Shown here piece by piece: positions 24,175 through 34,878 of a stretch of DNA of 64,000 bases. Origin of the DNA: Apostichopus japonicus. Its lineage: Eukaryota; Echinodermata; Holothuroidea; Aspidochirotida; Stichopodidae. A model generated the notes under the pieces. It was given only the letters and a program-made list of their open reading frames with translations. It searched no databases and was not told the DNA's origin. Within the stretch, counting starts at the first letter, position 1. The number at the start of each line of letters is the position of its first letter. The translations under genes were made by a program, and so were the position numbers. The stretch covers positions 18,083,999 to 18,147,998 of the forward strand of contig NC_092565.1 in assembly GCF_037975245.1 (NCBI RefSeq), in the 5' to 3' direction.

Positions 24175-24790
24175 ATTTCAAACTTAAATTTAAAAAAAAG
24201 AATTCCTCTATACAAAGATTCTTGTTTGGGCGACTAGTTTGGTAAATACTAATGTTCACATCTAGAATTATAAAGTTATATAGATGGGTACATCCTTTCC
24301 CAAAGCCCAAAATATGATATATTTTTGTGAAGAAATATTGCTTTCTTGAAAAACAATGTTCCACTTGTAAAATAATGTTTGATTGCAAATGACAATGCCA
24401 AAACAAGTGCTCTAGACTGTGATCTGTGTTATACAGAAGGTACACTCGCCAATCTTGGTTTTACCCATACTATACAAAAGTTTATTAGTCGCAATTATTC
24501 TCGGTAAAAAACGGAATTGAAAGTAACGCAGTTTTACATCTGAAACAGTTTAACTCGGCATTTAAAGAAGAAAAAAACATTGCCAGTTCTTCTCCGTAAA
24601 TACATTAAACTCTTTATTTACATTTCATTAATGCTGTCGGTTTCTTGGTTATACGAGAAAGCATCTTAGAATAAATCAATTGAGAAATTGAAATAGCATT
24701 CATGACAGTGTTAAACCAATTACAATTATTGTGATTAATAGAGTCACTTTTTATACAGCTAGCCCTTCTCCAATCCAGAGGAATACAATC
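24175..24790 (-). mobile_element. Decayed LINE 3' end (L1/Tx1-like)
   Basis: Minus-strand frames give, in order, LRYFQFRFLPRIIATNKLLY, SMGKTKIGECTFC and, after a frameshift, TDHSLEHLFWHC. This is the C-terminal Cys/His tail (zf-RVT-like) of L1/Tx1-class non-LTR retrotransposons. Only the last few hundred bases of the polyprotein are visible, with stops upstream near 24,620. Confidence 0.75.
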
Positions 24791-26249
24791 AATTAAACCA
24801 ATGTATTAAGAAAATGGGAAATCTATTCATCTGAAATCGGCGCACGAAATATGTGTAATTAAAAAGTAACGTCAGTCTGGGTATATGTCGAGTCTATTTA
24901 CAATCTGACAACAGATAATATATAACTGAAAACAAAACGTATATAGGCATGTACAATTTCTTAATGTTGCTCTTGTTCGATCTTAAACGCTTTACCTCCA
25001 GTTAGAGCAGGAGTTAAAGGAACACCTGTGACATTGTTTCCTCGCCAAACTCTAACAACCTGACATTCCAGAAGTGTTTACTTGCAATTGCTCTCATTAA
25101 CCTATATGTTGGTTTAAAGTTCCATTGAATAGTCGTCGCTGTCCTGAATAGATCATGTTTTGAACGTGGGTATGTATTTCACGACATGGAAAACGGCGTC
25201 TCATAAAGTCAAATACTTCGTCCCAAAATAGCGGCGATGGTATGAAGTAGTAAATTTGTTCCGTGACTGGCCGTCTTAGACAGCAGAGAGACAAGATATT
25301 AACATAGAGTATGTAAAGAAAGTAACAATCTACACCTGACGTGAATTATTAGTTGAAACTTGTCTCGATGGGCTCATTTTGGCCAAATTTGAATGTTCCG
25401 CAAAAGGGGTTAGAAAGGAACGAATATGATTCTTTGATTTTTATGAATCGTTGTTCGAATTATCTCGAATATCGTGTCATAATTGAACCTTTTAACTAGT
25501 TTTCAATTGGTAGAAACATTGGAATTAACTGAATTTCAATGCTGCCAATTTTGAAAAAGGAAAGCGGTAGTTGTGTAGCCTGTAAAAAAAAAAAATCTCC
25601 GTGTGATAACACCGCCTTCGGACACTTAGTCTTATTCTTATTGGCATTTTCATAACTTATTATAAAAGTTTTCGTTTTCGGCAAGAAGAAAATTTCATTC
25701 ATTTTTAAGTACTCATCAGACGGCATGAGGTTTTGCTTTAATTAAAATTGCATATTATGAGATTACTGTCCACAATCATCACAAGGTCTTCCCCTGAATC
25801 GATTTAACAAGCAGTATTTTTATTCCTTTGTCAAAGTCTATTAATTTGTTACAAAATACTGCACTTTTGATATGCATAAACTGTTTGGTTAAGCCTCACT
25901 TGATAACTCACCATTTCTGAGAGTGCTAATATAGAGTTATAAGTCACACATGCATGCAGTTGATGTACATATTTGAAACATACATTAACAGAAATCAGTT
26001 GCAAATAGTATAAACATAAAACAATAAATTCAATTTAACATAAAATATCAGAGTAGTATTGAACTTATCATCGGTTTCAGAAACTCACCCATTGCCAAAA
26101 TACAAAAATGTACAAGTGAATTGAGTCGGTTTCCACCAAGATATTTTAATATTTGGATATAAAGTTCCATGAATGAGTGAGTATAAAAACAGTCAGTCAA
26201 AGAGTTGTCAAGAGATCTATATCAACTTATCATCTATAAATGACATTTG

Positions 26250-26785
26250 TCAAGAGTACAAGTTTCCCCCTACAGTTTCGTCGTTATCAGCTGTAGGGTT
26301 ACAAGCAACATCTGAAGAACTCTCTAGATTTTGTGGGTCCTTATCGCCATCCTCCTGGGTTTTCTCCCTAATTTGTATTTCTTTGTCTCGGGGTATTAAA
26401 TATGTATCATTAATCATATCTTCTTTGCCTGTCTGTTTGTCTTCGTCAATCGAAGGAGTTGAACTCATGGAGGACTTTCTACTAGCAGATTTTGTCTCCC
26501 CGTCCTGCTTCACCTCATCTCCCAAAGGCGTTATGTAGTAAGGGTCTGTCTCGGGTTTCTCGTCATATACGCTACCAGATTCACTGACTTTATCCCCTTT
26601 TATGGGCGGAACATAGGAAAGGTTTATATGCGTTGAGGCAAGTCCAACCGGTGTTGCTGGGAGAGGGCGTCTCGCAAATCTCTTAGCAAGGGGTACTCTG
26701 AAGCACCATATAAGGCCAATAAGAGTAAGAAGTATTACAAAGGCCACGGACGGTACCACCACGTAAACTATTGCAACGGTGTCAC
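26250..26785 (-). CDS. Gene A last exon: TM helix and tyrosine-motif tail
   Basis: The acceptor lies just right of 26785. The exon opens DTVAIVYVVVPSVAF and the helix runs to LIWCF, followed by the basic stop-transfer FRVPLAKRFARR. The tail carries YVPP, VYDE, YYITP and YLIP plus a Ser-rich acidic stretch (SRKSSMSSTPSIDED). pYxxP is a known Crk-type SH2 ligand and YDE-type sites suit Nck; whether they are used here is inference. The frame ends at NLYS then TGA, where gene C reads on for 12 more residues. Confidence 0.88.
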
Positions 26786-29700
26786 CTGCAAAAATGTAAC
26801 GCAGAATGTTAATTTTGTCGAAGCATTGCCAGTCATGTTTTTAAATATGCCTACGTTGAAAACAGAATACTGTAATTTATACTTTGCATACACACTATTA
26901 AGTATAGGTATATAATATTGATTAGAACTAAAAATTTATATAAACATCTTTGTCGTTTGCTTTTCTCTTAAAAAAGGGGAGAAATTCTTCCCATTTTTAT
27001 GTAACTAATGAGATTTCCTTATTTAATTTGAACCGTGCGCGACCTTCACAAGAGAGGTTTATTACCTACTGAGCACATGTAAAACATTCGCATAATTCTA
27101 CCGCCCTGTCATGCTCTTTTAGTCAGACATATTTGGTAAGGTTTTATATCTCTGAAGTTTCTTCTTTGGTTCTATTCCTCTCGAATTAGCTGTGTTTGCA
27201 TCCTGTTTCTCTATATGCCAACCACCGGAGAGGGACAAGTAAGTACAAGTGATATACAAACGCGACGCCATTGATGAAACAATCTCGATATAGTGGGATT
27301 TCTGAAAGAACATCATGCCCATTTGCCTCACTCAACTAGCATGTGAAAAGCTAGAATAATCTTTGTTCACTATAGGCACCTCTATAACACGATGCCACTG
27401 ACAATGGTATGGCATCTGCAAACGGTAACTTTGGAAAACAGTTTTGGGTAAAGGATTTAGGAACTATAGGTTTTTGCAAGACGTTAGAAAAAACTTACCA
27501 CTTCCTGCTGGGTTCATTTCCTTGGTTACTGTAACTGTAAAATTACAGGATGCTGTATTATCAGAGGTATCTTGGAACCGATAAGTGACAACAGTCACTC
27601 CTTCCATAAATATGTCACCAGGTAGGAGACTCTGCGTCACAGTGATATCACCACAGGGATTATCTTCAACTGAGGGCGGAGTCCATGATATAGCGATGCT
27701 ATCAGAGTTAGCAGGTAAGGTAGCCTGAATGTCTGCTGGGCATTGGAACTCAAGACATGCTGAAAAAGGAACGATGGATAACAAAATTTGTAAACAATGT
27801 CCGCTCTTCTTAATATCAGTGCTTGTTGCGATCATGCAACTGTAGCTCCAATCATCAATATAGTATAACATCCGTACCGAATTTATTCCATTTGCATGTC
27901 AGAATGAGTAGAATTTGGTTTCAATTGGAGAATAGGCTCATTTGTATGTGAAAATGCTGATAACATTGTTGACCACTGAATGACACGTGAGCTTTCTGAC
28001 CAGAGGACTCGCTTCCCATATATTTTGAATCTTTTTCATTTTACTATCATATATTGACTGTCATATTTATATAATAAATATACTAACAAAAAAGACACCA
28101 TATATTTTGAGTAAACATAGTGTCGTTATAACTTACGCCCCGAACACTGTACACCTGCATCTCTGCTGTGATCACACTCTTGAGTATAGATTCCTATTCC
28201 AGACGGTAAACAGTCACGTAAGGTCCTTTCATTTCCATTGCAGTCGACGTTGGATAATAAAATAGGACCCGTTTCGATGCCCACAAATCCTACCATTACT
28301 GCATTCGTTGCACGTCCGTATCCGAGTTGTTCACATACTACATTGGCATCTCTGATGTCCCATCCAACATCACATATGGTTCCCCACTGTCCTGCCAAGA
28401 AAACTTCAACGCGACCTGCGAATCTGTCACCAAAGCCATCCGTCAGTCGCATCTGAAAGTTACCATCAGTGATCACTGGCGGTAAAACAATATACCTAGT
28501 TGTTAATACACCTTCAGAATTAAGGCTGTTGAGGACTTACCCCAACGATCCGTTTTATCATGAACCACATTATCTCATATTCCCCTCCAGGTGCGTATCC
28601 AGGGGGGGGCGTTGGGGGCGCGCGCCCCCCGGGTAAGAAAAAGAGAAGAGAAAAAAAAGAGAAAAAAAGAGAAAAAAAAGAGAAGAAAAAAGGGGAAAAA
28701 ACGGGGAAAAAAGAGGAGGAGGAGAGGAAGGAAGGGAAAAGAAAAAGAAGAAAGAGAGAAAAAGGAGAAAAAGAGGGAGTAAAAGCAAAACGCGAAGACA
28801 CCGGGAAGAGAAAGAAGAACAGTGACATCATTACAGCGCTGAAGGGTAGCCAGTGACGGATCAATGATTTCGTAAAAGTGTGACTCACCCTACCCCTTAC
28901 ACCGACAACTCCATTTTTTGACGTTTCCATTTTCCTCTCTCACTAATGATCTATATATATACTATATATGGTCTATCGTAACGCGTGTGTAGAATTGTGC
29001 TATGAAACCAACTGTGGCTGGTCTCGAACTCGACCGTGTCGTCGGGGAACATGACTCATTTTGGGATGGGGGCGACCGCCCGCCCCCCCCCCCCCCATTC
29101 AGCATTTTTTTTAAATGATATCGCTAAGTAATTTCAAAATAGAAAGTGCTTAGAGGCAACTTACAAGGCCTGGGAAGTGTCATTTCCAGCGATCTGGGAG
29201 ACATTTTCGGCCAAAATTTGCTTGTACGCTTCGCGCCAACCTATGGTGGCGCTACGCTTAGATAATTTGCCTACAGGCTTCGCCCCTCCCTTGGCAAATT
29301 CCTCGCTACGCGCCTGTTCGAATTTGTAACGCAAACAGCAGATATCACATCATATCAGTGAGCATGAAAATGGCGTTCCAGGATGAAAAGCCTCAAAACT
29401 GTCCGACTTGCCTGAAAAAAATAACCAAAAATTTTCGCGCGCGAAGCGCGCGTTCAACGTGTTCATGTCAATATCATATAAGCAAGCATCGGTTATTACA
29501 TCGCATGCCATCATGTACCGTACGGTCCGTTCAAATTGCGCAGTATACTGCGGGATGCTAATGTAAACAATGACATGTCTCATGTAGATGTATAAAAAGC
29601 AGGGAGGTCCAATTATGTCAAAACTCTCTTTTACATTAGTAATGGCGAATTAGGGCCTGCACCCCCGCCGCGCATTGGCGGAGCGTCCATATGGTCAGGG

Positions 29701-32700
29701 GGGCGGATGCCCCCCTGACGGACTCAAATGGACTGCTGGCGCCTTTTTCAGTTCTTTACCACTTTTTACTTATTCTAGATTATTGCGCTCTCATCTACTT
29801 ATTGACATTTGTCACATTTTGTTGCTGTAATTTGGCGATGACACCTTATTCTTCGTTTATCTGCAAATTAGTTAGGCCCGGAAAGGGTCATTTCCGGCGA
29901 TCTAGGGAGTATCTTTACTCAAAAATTTTCTGTACGCTACGCGCCAACCAGTGGCGGCGCTCCGCTTAGATTGTGTCGAAAGCGCCCCTTCAGACCATTC
30001 TCGCCACTCCTGACCAATACCCCTAGCTCCGCCACTGCCGCCGCGCCTCCTACGCCTATGTGTGTAGTGTTCGGTTTCGGAAATATCTGCTATTTTTTTC
30101 ATTTCCTTCAACCAAGTATTACAATAGCCGTTATAACAGGTTGCAATATTTGTACACCAATAAATTAACTGTGTCTGAATTTTCGAAAATTTATGACCAA
30201 CATTCTACATCACACTTCCCTCTACTCGTGCAATTTTGACCGGTCTGTTAGGGGTTGAAGGAAGTTTTTTCTATATTGGTTGTCCATAGATGAAATTTTG
30301 TACAACATTATGGGTATGTTTTCAAGTGAGTTTATTCACGAGAAATGTGAATTTTCAAATTCTGAACAAATATGGGGCTTAAAACCTTGAAAAGTGGGGC
30401 TGACGGGTATTGTGGGCCGCGACGTAGAATCACCTACAAAAGCAAAGACCCACAGGAGATGCGATCAGGTCGAACATGATGTGTGCCGGGTTGACAATCT
30501 TCAAAAAGGTTATGGATGGAAAAAAAAAACTATTAGGAAATACTTGGTTCTCAGGCAAAAAGTGTACATCTGGTTGGTCATTTCAAGCCCGAGAAGTGCC
30601 GTTTCCGGTGATCTGGGGGGTTTGAAAACAATAAATTTTCTTGTACGCTGCGCGCCAACCGATGGTGGCGCTCCGCTTAGATAGTAATTCGCGCCCCCCG
30701 GGTTTGAAAATCCTGGATACGCGCCTGCCCTCACTCTCTCATTATTCTCCACCCCCCCCCCCCACCTCCACCCCTCACCGCTTATTCACGGGATCATATT
30801 TCATAGCCTTTTAAGTGGGCGAGCTCTGCTTAATAAGTTAATAGTTAGTTCAAAAGGAACAAGTTACAGCAAAAATGGAAAGTGTCGTTTAAGAGTATTG
30901 AAAGTAAACTGATACAAAACATTCTAACTTCTAGTTTGCCCTAGCATTATACTAGTCGAACGGTTAGAATTGAATAGATAATGACGGTTTCGTGCATTAA
31001 ACTGATGAGTAAAGGATCTTCTGTATGACTAAGACATCCTCAGTTAAACAACATAAAGACTGAACGTCTTATTTATGAGAAGCTTGTACATTTCTTACCA
31101 ACATTATCTCTGTTTCATTTAGCAAGTATAGTATGTCTACTGCCTGTGTGTGTGTACGTGTGTGTTACTCAGCTCTCCTATTAGTATCTATTTGAAGCAT
31201 TTTTTTTTTCAAAAATTAAAGTCCTGTATACCTTTCATATGAAGTGCATACCTTCCACTGCATTTATATTAATTGATAAATAATTTTCAAGATTTAACAT
31301 TCGTCAGATCTCTATGGGTTTTTTAAAGAATTTTCAATTTAGTTTAGACATACATTTGACACGTGCTTACAACCTAGCAAAAACAACTGTCATGAATAAA
31401 AATGGAGTAAACGTACGATTGCTCCTTTCACAAACGACTCCAGCGTGGTTCCCCCGATCACAGCTTACTTCCGAGAAGGGACAACAACCTATTGATCTTT
31501 CTCTTCCATTGCACTGCAAGCCTCCTCGATGGAACGGTTCGTTCTTGATTTCACCAAATGGAAATATTGTGTGAGTAAAATACACTGCGGTTCCATATCC
31601 CAGTACACCACAAACTACGTTTGCATCATCAATGTCCCATAAATTACCGCAGATATTACCCCAAACTCCGTTAAGGAATATTTGTACACGTCCTGCAAAC
31701 ATGTCCGATCCGTCCACTAACCGTAGTTGACCTTCGTCTAAATACAGATGGAAAGAAAATCATCGTTGATATTTGCAATTTAGATTTCATTCATTCTTGC
31801 AAATGATAACCGGGCATTTAAACGCTGTGATCGATTGATTTCAAATTTTTCCAACTATTTTAAGCCACTCTAGGCATTATATGAAATGTTTGGTCTTTCA
31901 ACTCAAAACAAAAGAAAACATCCAGTTGGCAATACCAATGTACAAATAGTTATTTAATCCTATGTATGTTACCTTTTGGAATACAAACAACACCAGCATC
32001 TTCGAAATGAAAACAATCATGCATAGTCTGGTAGTTGCAATCTATAAGGGATGTTTCACTTCCACTGCAGTTTACTTCATCGAGTCGAATAATACCGATA
32101 CCCTCTCCGAAGAGAGCTTCACCAGGAGCTTCCAAAGCACCATCGAAACCAAGCTCACAGCAAACAACCAGTGCATCGAGAATATCCCAGTAATCGTCAC
32201 AGACTGTTCCCCACTTTCCGAAGAAAACTTCAACACGTCCTGAAGAATTATTTGGCCCATCTACAATTCTCGTGGACCCTGCGTCCAAGTGAAATACAAA
32301 CAGTTATTGGCAGTTTCTCTATGAAAGGAAACCTACAGACAATTACATATTTTTTGGTCTGATCTGTTACTGTTTTGAATCAAACATCCTATAAATATAT
32401 TGTTTATTTGTCAACAAAGTGGAGATTAGTCAATTTATTAGTCTACTTAGTATGTTTTAATAAATCTGCATTCTAGTGCTGACGTTTTGGTAACATAGTT
32501 AGAGGCTGTTTCCAAAACAATTGATTCATATATGATCCCATCATACGATATGGTAACACACAAACTTGTCAGTAAGTGGCTTGCAGCGTACAAGACGTTG
32601 GCCAAAATCATAGCAATCAAGTAGTGACATAGCGATAGGGTGTAATTCAGGGCTGGTGTACTCGAGTTCGGACTCAAACTTGGGTTAGCTTGGACTCGGA

Positions 32701-34878
32701 CGTGTCTCGGACTCGGAATGCCCTGGGCTTGAACTTCAGGCCGAGTCCAGGCGAGTCCACTAATGTTTCTCATACCCTCGCGATCGCAAGATTGCATATT
32801 TGTATTTTTATCGTTTTAAAGAAAATAAAAATTGCCTGTTGCTGTAAGGTCTAGGGTAGATTTAAAACCTAAGTTATAAAGTAGCGACGAGTAATAACAC
32901 GTACAAAAATAATGATAATGATACCACTCATATCCGAGAGAGTGTAGTGTACAATAATCTCTCAATCACAACAGATTCCAATACTTTGTCATTCAACTGA
33001 AGCTACTTTATGCACTGTTAACTTAGTCAGACGCCAGGTCTTAAGGACTATCAGTTACTACAGATTTCCCATACATGCTACCGGTAACCACAAGGTATAG
33101 AAAACATTGAAGAAAGCGTTTCCGTTAACACCTCAAATGCTCCTTGTTATTAAGGCACCAGTTAATCTTGAGAAAATATCGAAGGCCACTCTTCTGTATC
33201 ATTTCCCATTTACTACCTCTGTTTCTTTCTGGTAAGTGTTAACAAATAGCATGGAAACGAAATGGTTGTAACTGATAATAAGAAAGAATGTGAATTAATT
33301 GGTTTCCACAAGCATCCGTAGGAGATGACAAAAATGAACTATAAAGTGCTGGAAATAGAACTTGCATCCCAAGAGGTTTTTTGCATGTTCAAGCGACTTC
33401 TGACCATTGATGTTAACATTTGATGACTTACTACTGTAATTACAGCTGACACCGGCATCTTCCATATGGCTACAGTTGCTTTGCGACGTGAAGAAACACT
33501 CAATCAACGAAGCTTCTGTTCCAGTACATCTTGTTTCGTGAATGTTTCCAGTTCCAATACCGTAATAGGAATTATTAAAGACCTCTAAAGCTCCCAGGAA
33601 ACCTAGTTGACCGCAAGCTACGTCAGCATCTGCTAAATCCCATCCGTCGTCACAAACAGTGCCCCAACTCCCGTTGAGAAATATTTCAACTCTTCCAGCA
33701 GTTTCATTGCCACCTCGAAGCCGGATTTGTCCATCGTATAAGAAATCTGAGAGAAGTGCAATAGCCCTATAGGAATAACTGCTTTGTATATTAGCATATT
33801 CAGACAGCATTTAAAGAAAAAATATAGTTATATCTTCCTTAATGGCTTTTTTAGTAATTTTAACAAGTCATTATTGAATACCGATATAAAAGCGTATTAC
33901 AGCAAATTTCACCAGATGATGACTTACTGTAATTACAGCTGACACCAGTATCTTCATAATGACTACAGTCACTTTGCGATAGATAGAAACACTCGGAAAC
34001 AAAACCTTGTGATCCACTACATCTGGTATTCTACATGATTCTACATATTTAAAATACGGAAAGATTGCTTGCATAGTAACTTAGAAAGTTTTGGGGACGT
34101 CGTGGTCCAGTGGTTAAGGCAGTGGACTTATCATCGAAGAATTGCAGGTTCGAGTCCTGGTTAGATCATTGCGTTGTGAACTTGGGCAAGGCATCCTCCA
34201 TTGCCACTCTTCACCCATGTGTATAGATTGGGACCTACGATCTAACTTGTAAATATAGTAGTGTGCACCGATTTGTAGCTGCACCCTTTGGGAATACCCC
34301 CGGGGGACATGTGGTTGTGGTGTACTGTGGTGTCCCAGGAGAGATTGATTGAACTGTGCACTCTTTGGTGTGTGGTTGTGACAAGTTACCAATGAACAGG
34401 GGTTAAGTTGTAAAGTCGTGTGAGGAGGCCTTAGCCTCATACAAGACTGTAAACATTCATCTTTAACTTTTAAATTTAACTTGAATTTATACTGTGTGTG
34501 AAAACCTCTCGATCTCCATTAATGAAAGAAAGTCATAGCAATCCTCTAGAGCTTTCAATAACTTACAATTACAGCTGACGCTTGCGTCTTCATAATGAAT
34601 ACAGTCATGTTGGGATGTATACGAACACTCCAAGAGGAGGTCTTCTGATCCACTACATTCTACTTCATCTAAGTGTATATCTCCTGTACCGATACCACAG
34701 TGGGACACACAAAAGTCCTCTAAAGCTCCAGAGAAACCTAGTTGACCGCAAACTACATCAGCATCCGCTAAATCCCATCCGTCGTCACAAACAGTGCCCC
34801 AACTTCCGTTGAGAAATATTTCAACTCTTCCAGCAGTTTCATTGCCACCTCGAAGCCGGATTTGTCCATCATAAAGTT
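26250..34878 (-). CDS. Gene A: SRCR(5)-HYR-transmembrane receptor
   Basis: Minus-strand exons in coding order: 34878-34567, 33746-33432, 32278-31973, 31737-31417, 28475-28137 (five SRCR domains), 27759-27499 (HYR), 26785-26250 (TM and tail). Each has GT donor and AG acceptor, and every junction is phase 1, so domains can be added or lost without a frameshift. The SRCR domains keep the WGTVCDD..W...A.VVC..LG core and six main Cys, the group-A pattern; two domains have an extra Cys. The HYR domain keeps SVEDNPCG, PGDIFMEGVTVVTY and DTSDNTASC. The product is predicted to be a surface receptor with a short signalling tail. No certain signal-peptide exon was found; a weak candidate is at 37715-37805. 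Oddities: a shifted acceptor in the third SRCR exon, a tail shortened by a CGA-to-TGA change, and a 2.1-kb transposon in the intron between SRCR 4 and 5. Confidence 0.85.
27499..27759 (-). CDS. Gene A HYR (hyalin repeat) exon
   Basis: A single-exon HYR domain, beginning CLEFQCPADIQATLP and including ISWTPPSVEDNPCG, GVTVVTYRFQD and NTASCNFTVTV. Phase 1 on both sides. HYR domains are immunoglobulin-like adhesion modules common in echinoderm extracellular proteins; that is family knowledge. Confidence 0.9.
28137..28475 (-). CDS. Gene A SRCR domain 5 (membrane-proximal)
   Basis: A 339-bp exon, phase 1 at both ends, encoding GRVEVFLAGQWGTICDVGWD through RDAGVQC with six Cys. Almost identical at the DNA level to gene B 40783-41121, including the adjoining intron, which points to recent conversion or duplication. 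Confidence 0.92.
28588..30727. mobile_element. 2.1-kb compound DNA transposon in gene A intron
   Basis: CAGGTGCGTATCCAGG (28588-28603) pairs with CCTGGATACGCGCCTG (30712-30727), 15 of 16 matching. CCCTC lies outside both ends. The same intron in gene B (near 41,227-41,236) has the uninterrupted sequence, so the edges are confirmed by an empty site. Inside are a purine-rich AAAAGAG-type tract (about 28,635-28,800), two copies of the GC-rich module (about 29,167-29,265 and 30,586-30,690) and a nested MITE at 29673-30037. No transposase. Confidence 0.88.
29673..30037. mobile_element. 365-bp hAT-type MITE, nested, perfect 8-bp TSD
   Basis: The left end CATTGGCGGAGC pairs with GCTCCGCCACTG with one mismatch. 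CCGCCGCG is repeated exactly on both flanks (29665-29672 and 30038-30045). It shares termini and interior with the MITE at 55183-55583 and has the GC-rich module at 29,874-29,973. Confidence 0.92.
31417..31737 (-). CDS. Gene A SRCR domain 4
   Basis: A 321-bp exon, donor GTACGT, acceptor TATTTAG, phase 1 both sides. It encodes DEGQLRLVDGSDMFAGRV through HAGVVCERSN. A divergent SRCR: WGNICGNLWD replaces WGTVCDD and it has seven Cys, including a CC pair. Counterparts are B 41889-42209 and C 61564-61884. Confidence 0.9.
31973..32278 (-). CDS. Gene A SRCR domain 3 with shifted acceptor
   Basis: The exon encodes STRIVDGPNNSSGRVEVFF through FHFEDAGVVCIPK. In genes B and C the acceptor reads TTAG followed by ACGAAGG. 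Here the matching bases are TTGGACGCAGG, so that AG is gone; the next AG, 6 nt downstream, keeps the phase and costs two codons. The exon start is placed there. One further codon is missing in the EVF-WGTVC stretch. Confidence 0.8.
33432..33746 (-). CDS. Gene A SRCR domain 2
   Basis: A 315-bp exon, donor GTAAGT, acceptor TCTCTCAG, phase 1. It encodes FLYDGQIRLRGGNETAGRV through HMEDAGVSCNYS with the six-Cys pattern. Confidence 0.9.
33928..34027 (-). pseudogene. SRCR half-exon remnant between gene A exons
   Basis: The minus strand reads RCSGSQGFVSECFYLSQ and HYEDTGVSCNY, the C-terminal half of an SRCR domain, with an intact donor GTAAGT (33922-33927). The N-terminal half is absent. Without an acceptor it is unlikely to be spliced in. 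Confidence 0.75.
34091..34450 (+). mobile_element. tRNA-derived SINE
   Basis: Pol III promoter boxes are clear: A box TGGTCCAGTGG at 34103-34113 and B box GGTTCGAGTCC at 34147-34157. Downstream is CTTGGGCAAGGCA, a core common to SINEs of marine animals. It sits in the gene A intron between SRCR domains 1 and 2, opposite in direction to the gene. Confidence 0.85.
34567..34878 (-). CDS. Gene A SRCR domain 1 (first exon found)
   Basis: A 312-bp exon, donor GTAAGT, acceptor ACTATCAG, phase 1. It encodes LYDGQIRLRGGNETAGRV through HYEDASVSCN. Nothing further upstream in gene A is certain. Confidence 0.9.

Noticed and set aside
24980-25310. Minus frame MSLCCLRRPVTEQ as a small gene
   Set aside because: No recognised family or splice context; probably chance.
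28560-28930. Long Lys/Arg/Glu-rich and Phe/Ser-rich frames on both strands
   Set aside because: They are translations of a purine-rich low-complexity tract inside a transposon.
34103-34160. Functional tRNA gene
   Set aside because: A and B boxes are good, but no cloverleaf acceptor stem closes after the B box and a long SINE body follows.
34582-34812. Plus-strand frames opposite SRCR exons (also at 28238, 44920, 45469, 46018, 60211, 62270)
   Set aside because: Antisense shadows of the minus-strand SRCR exons; they repeat only because the exons repeat.
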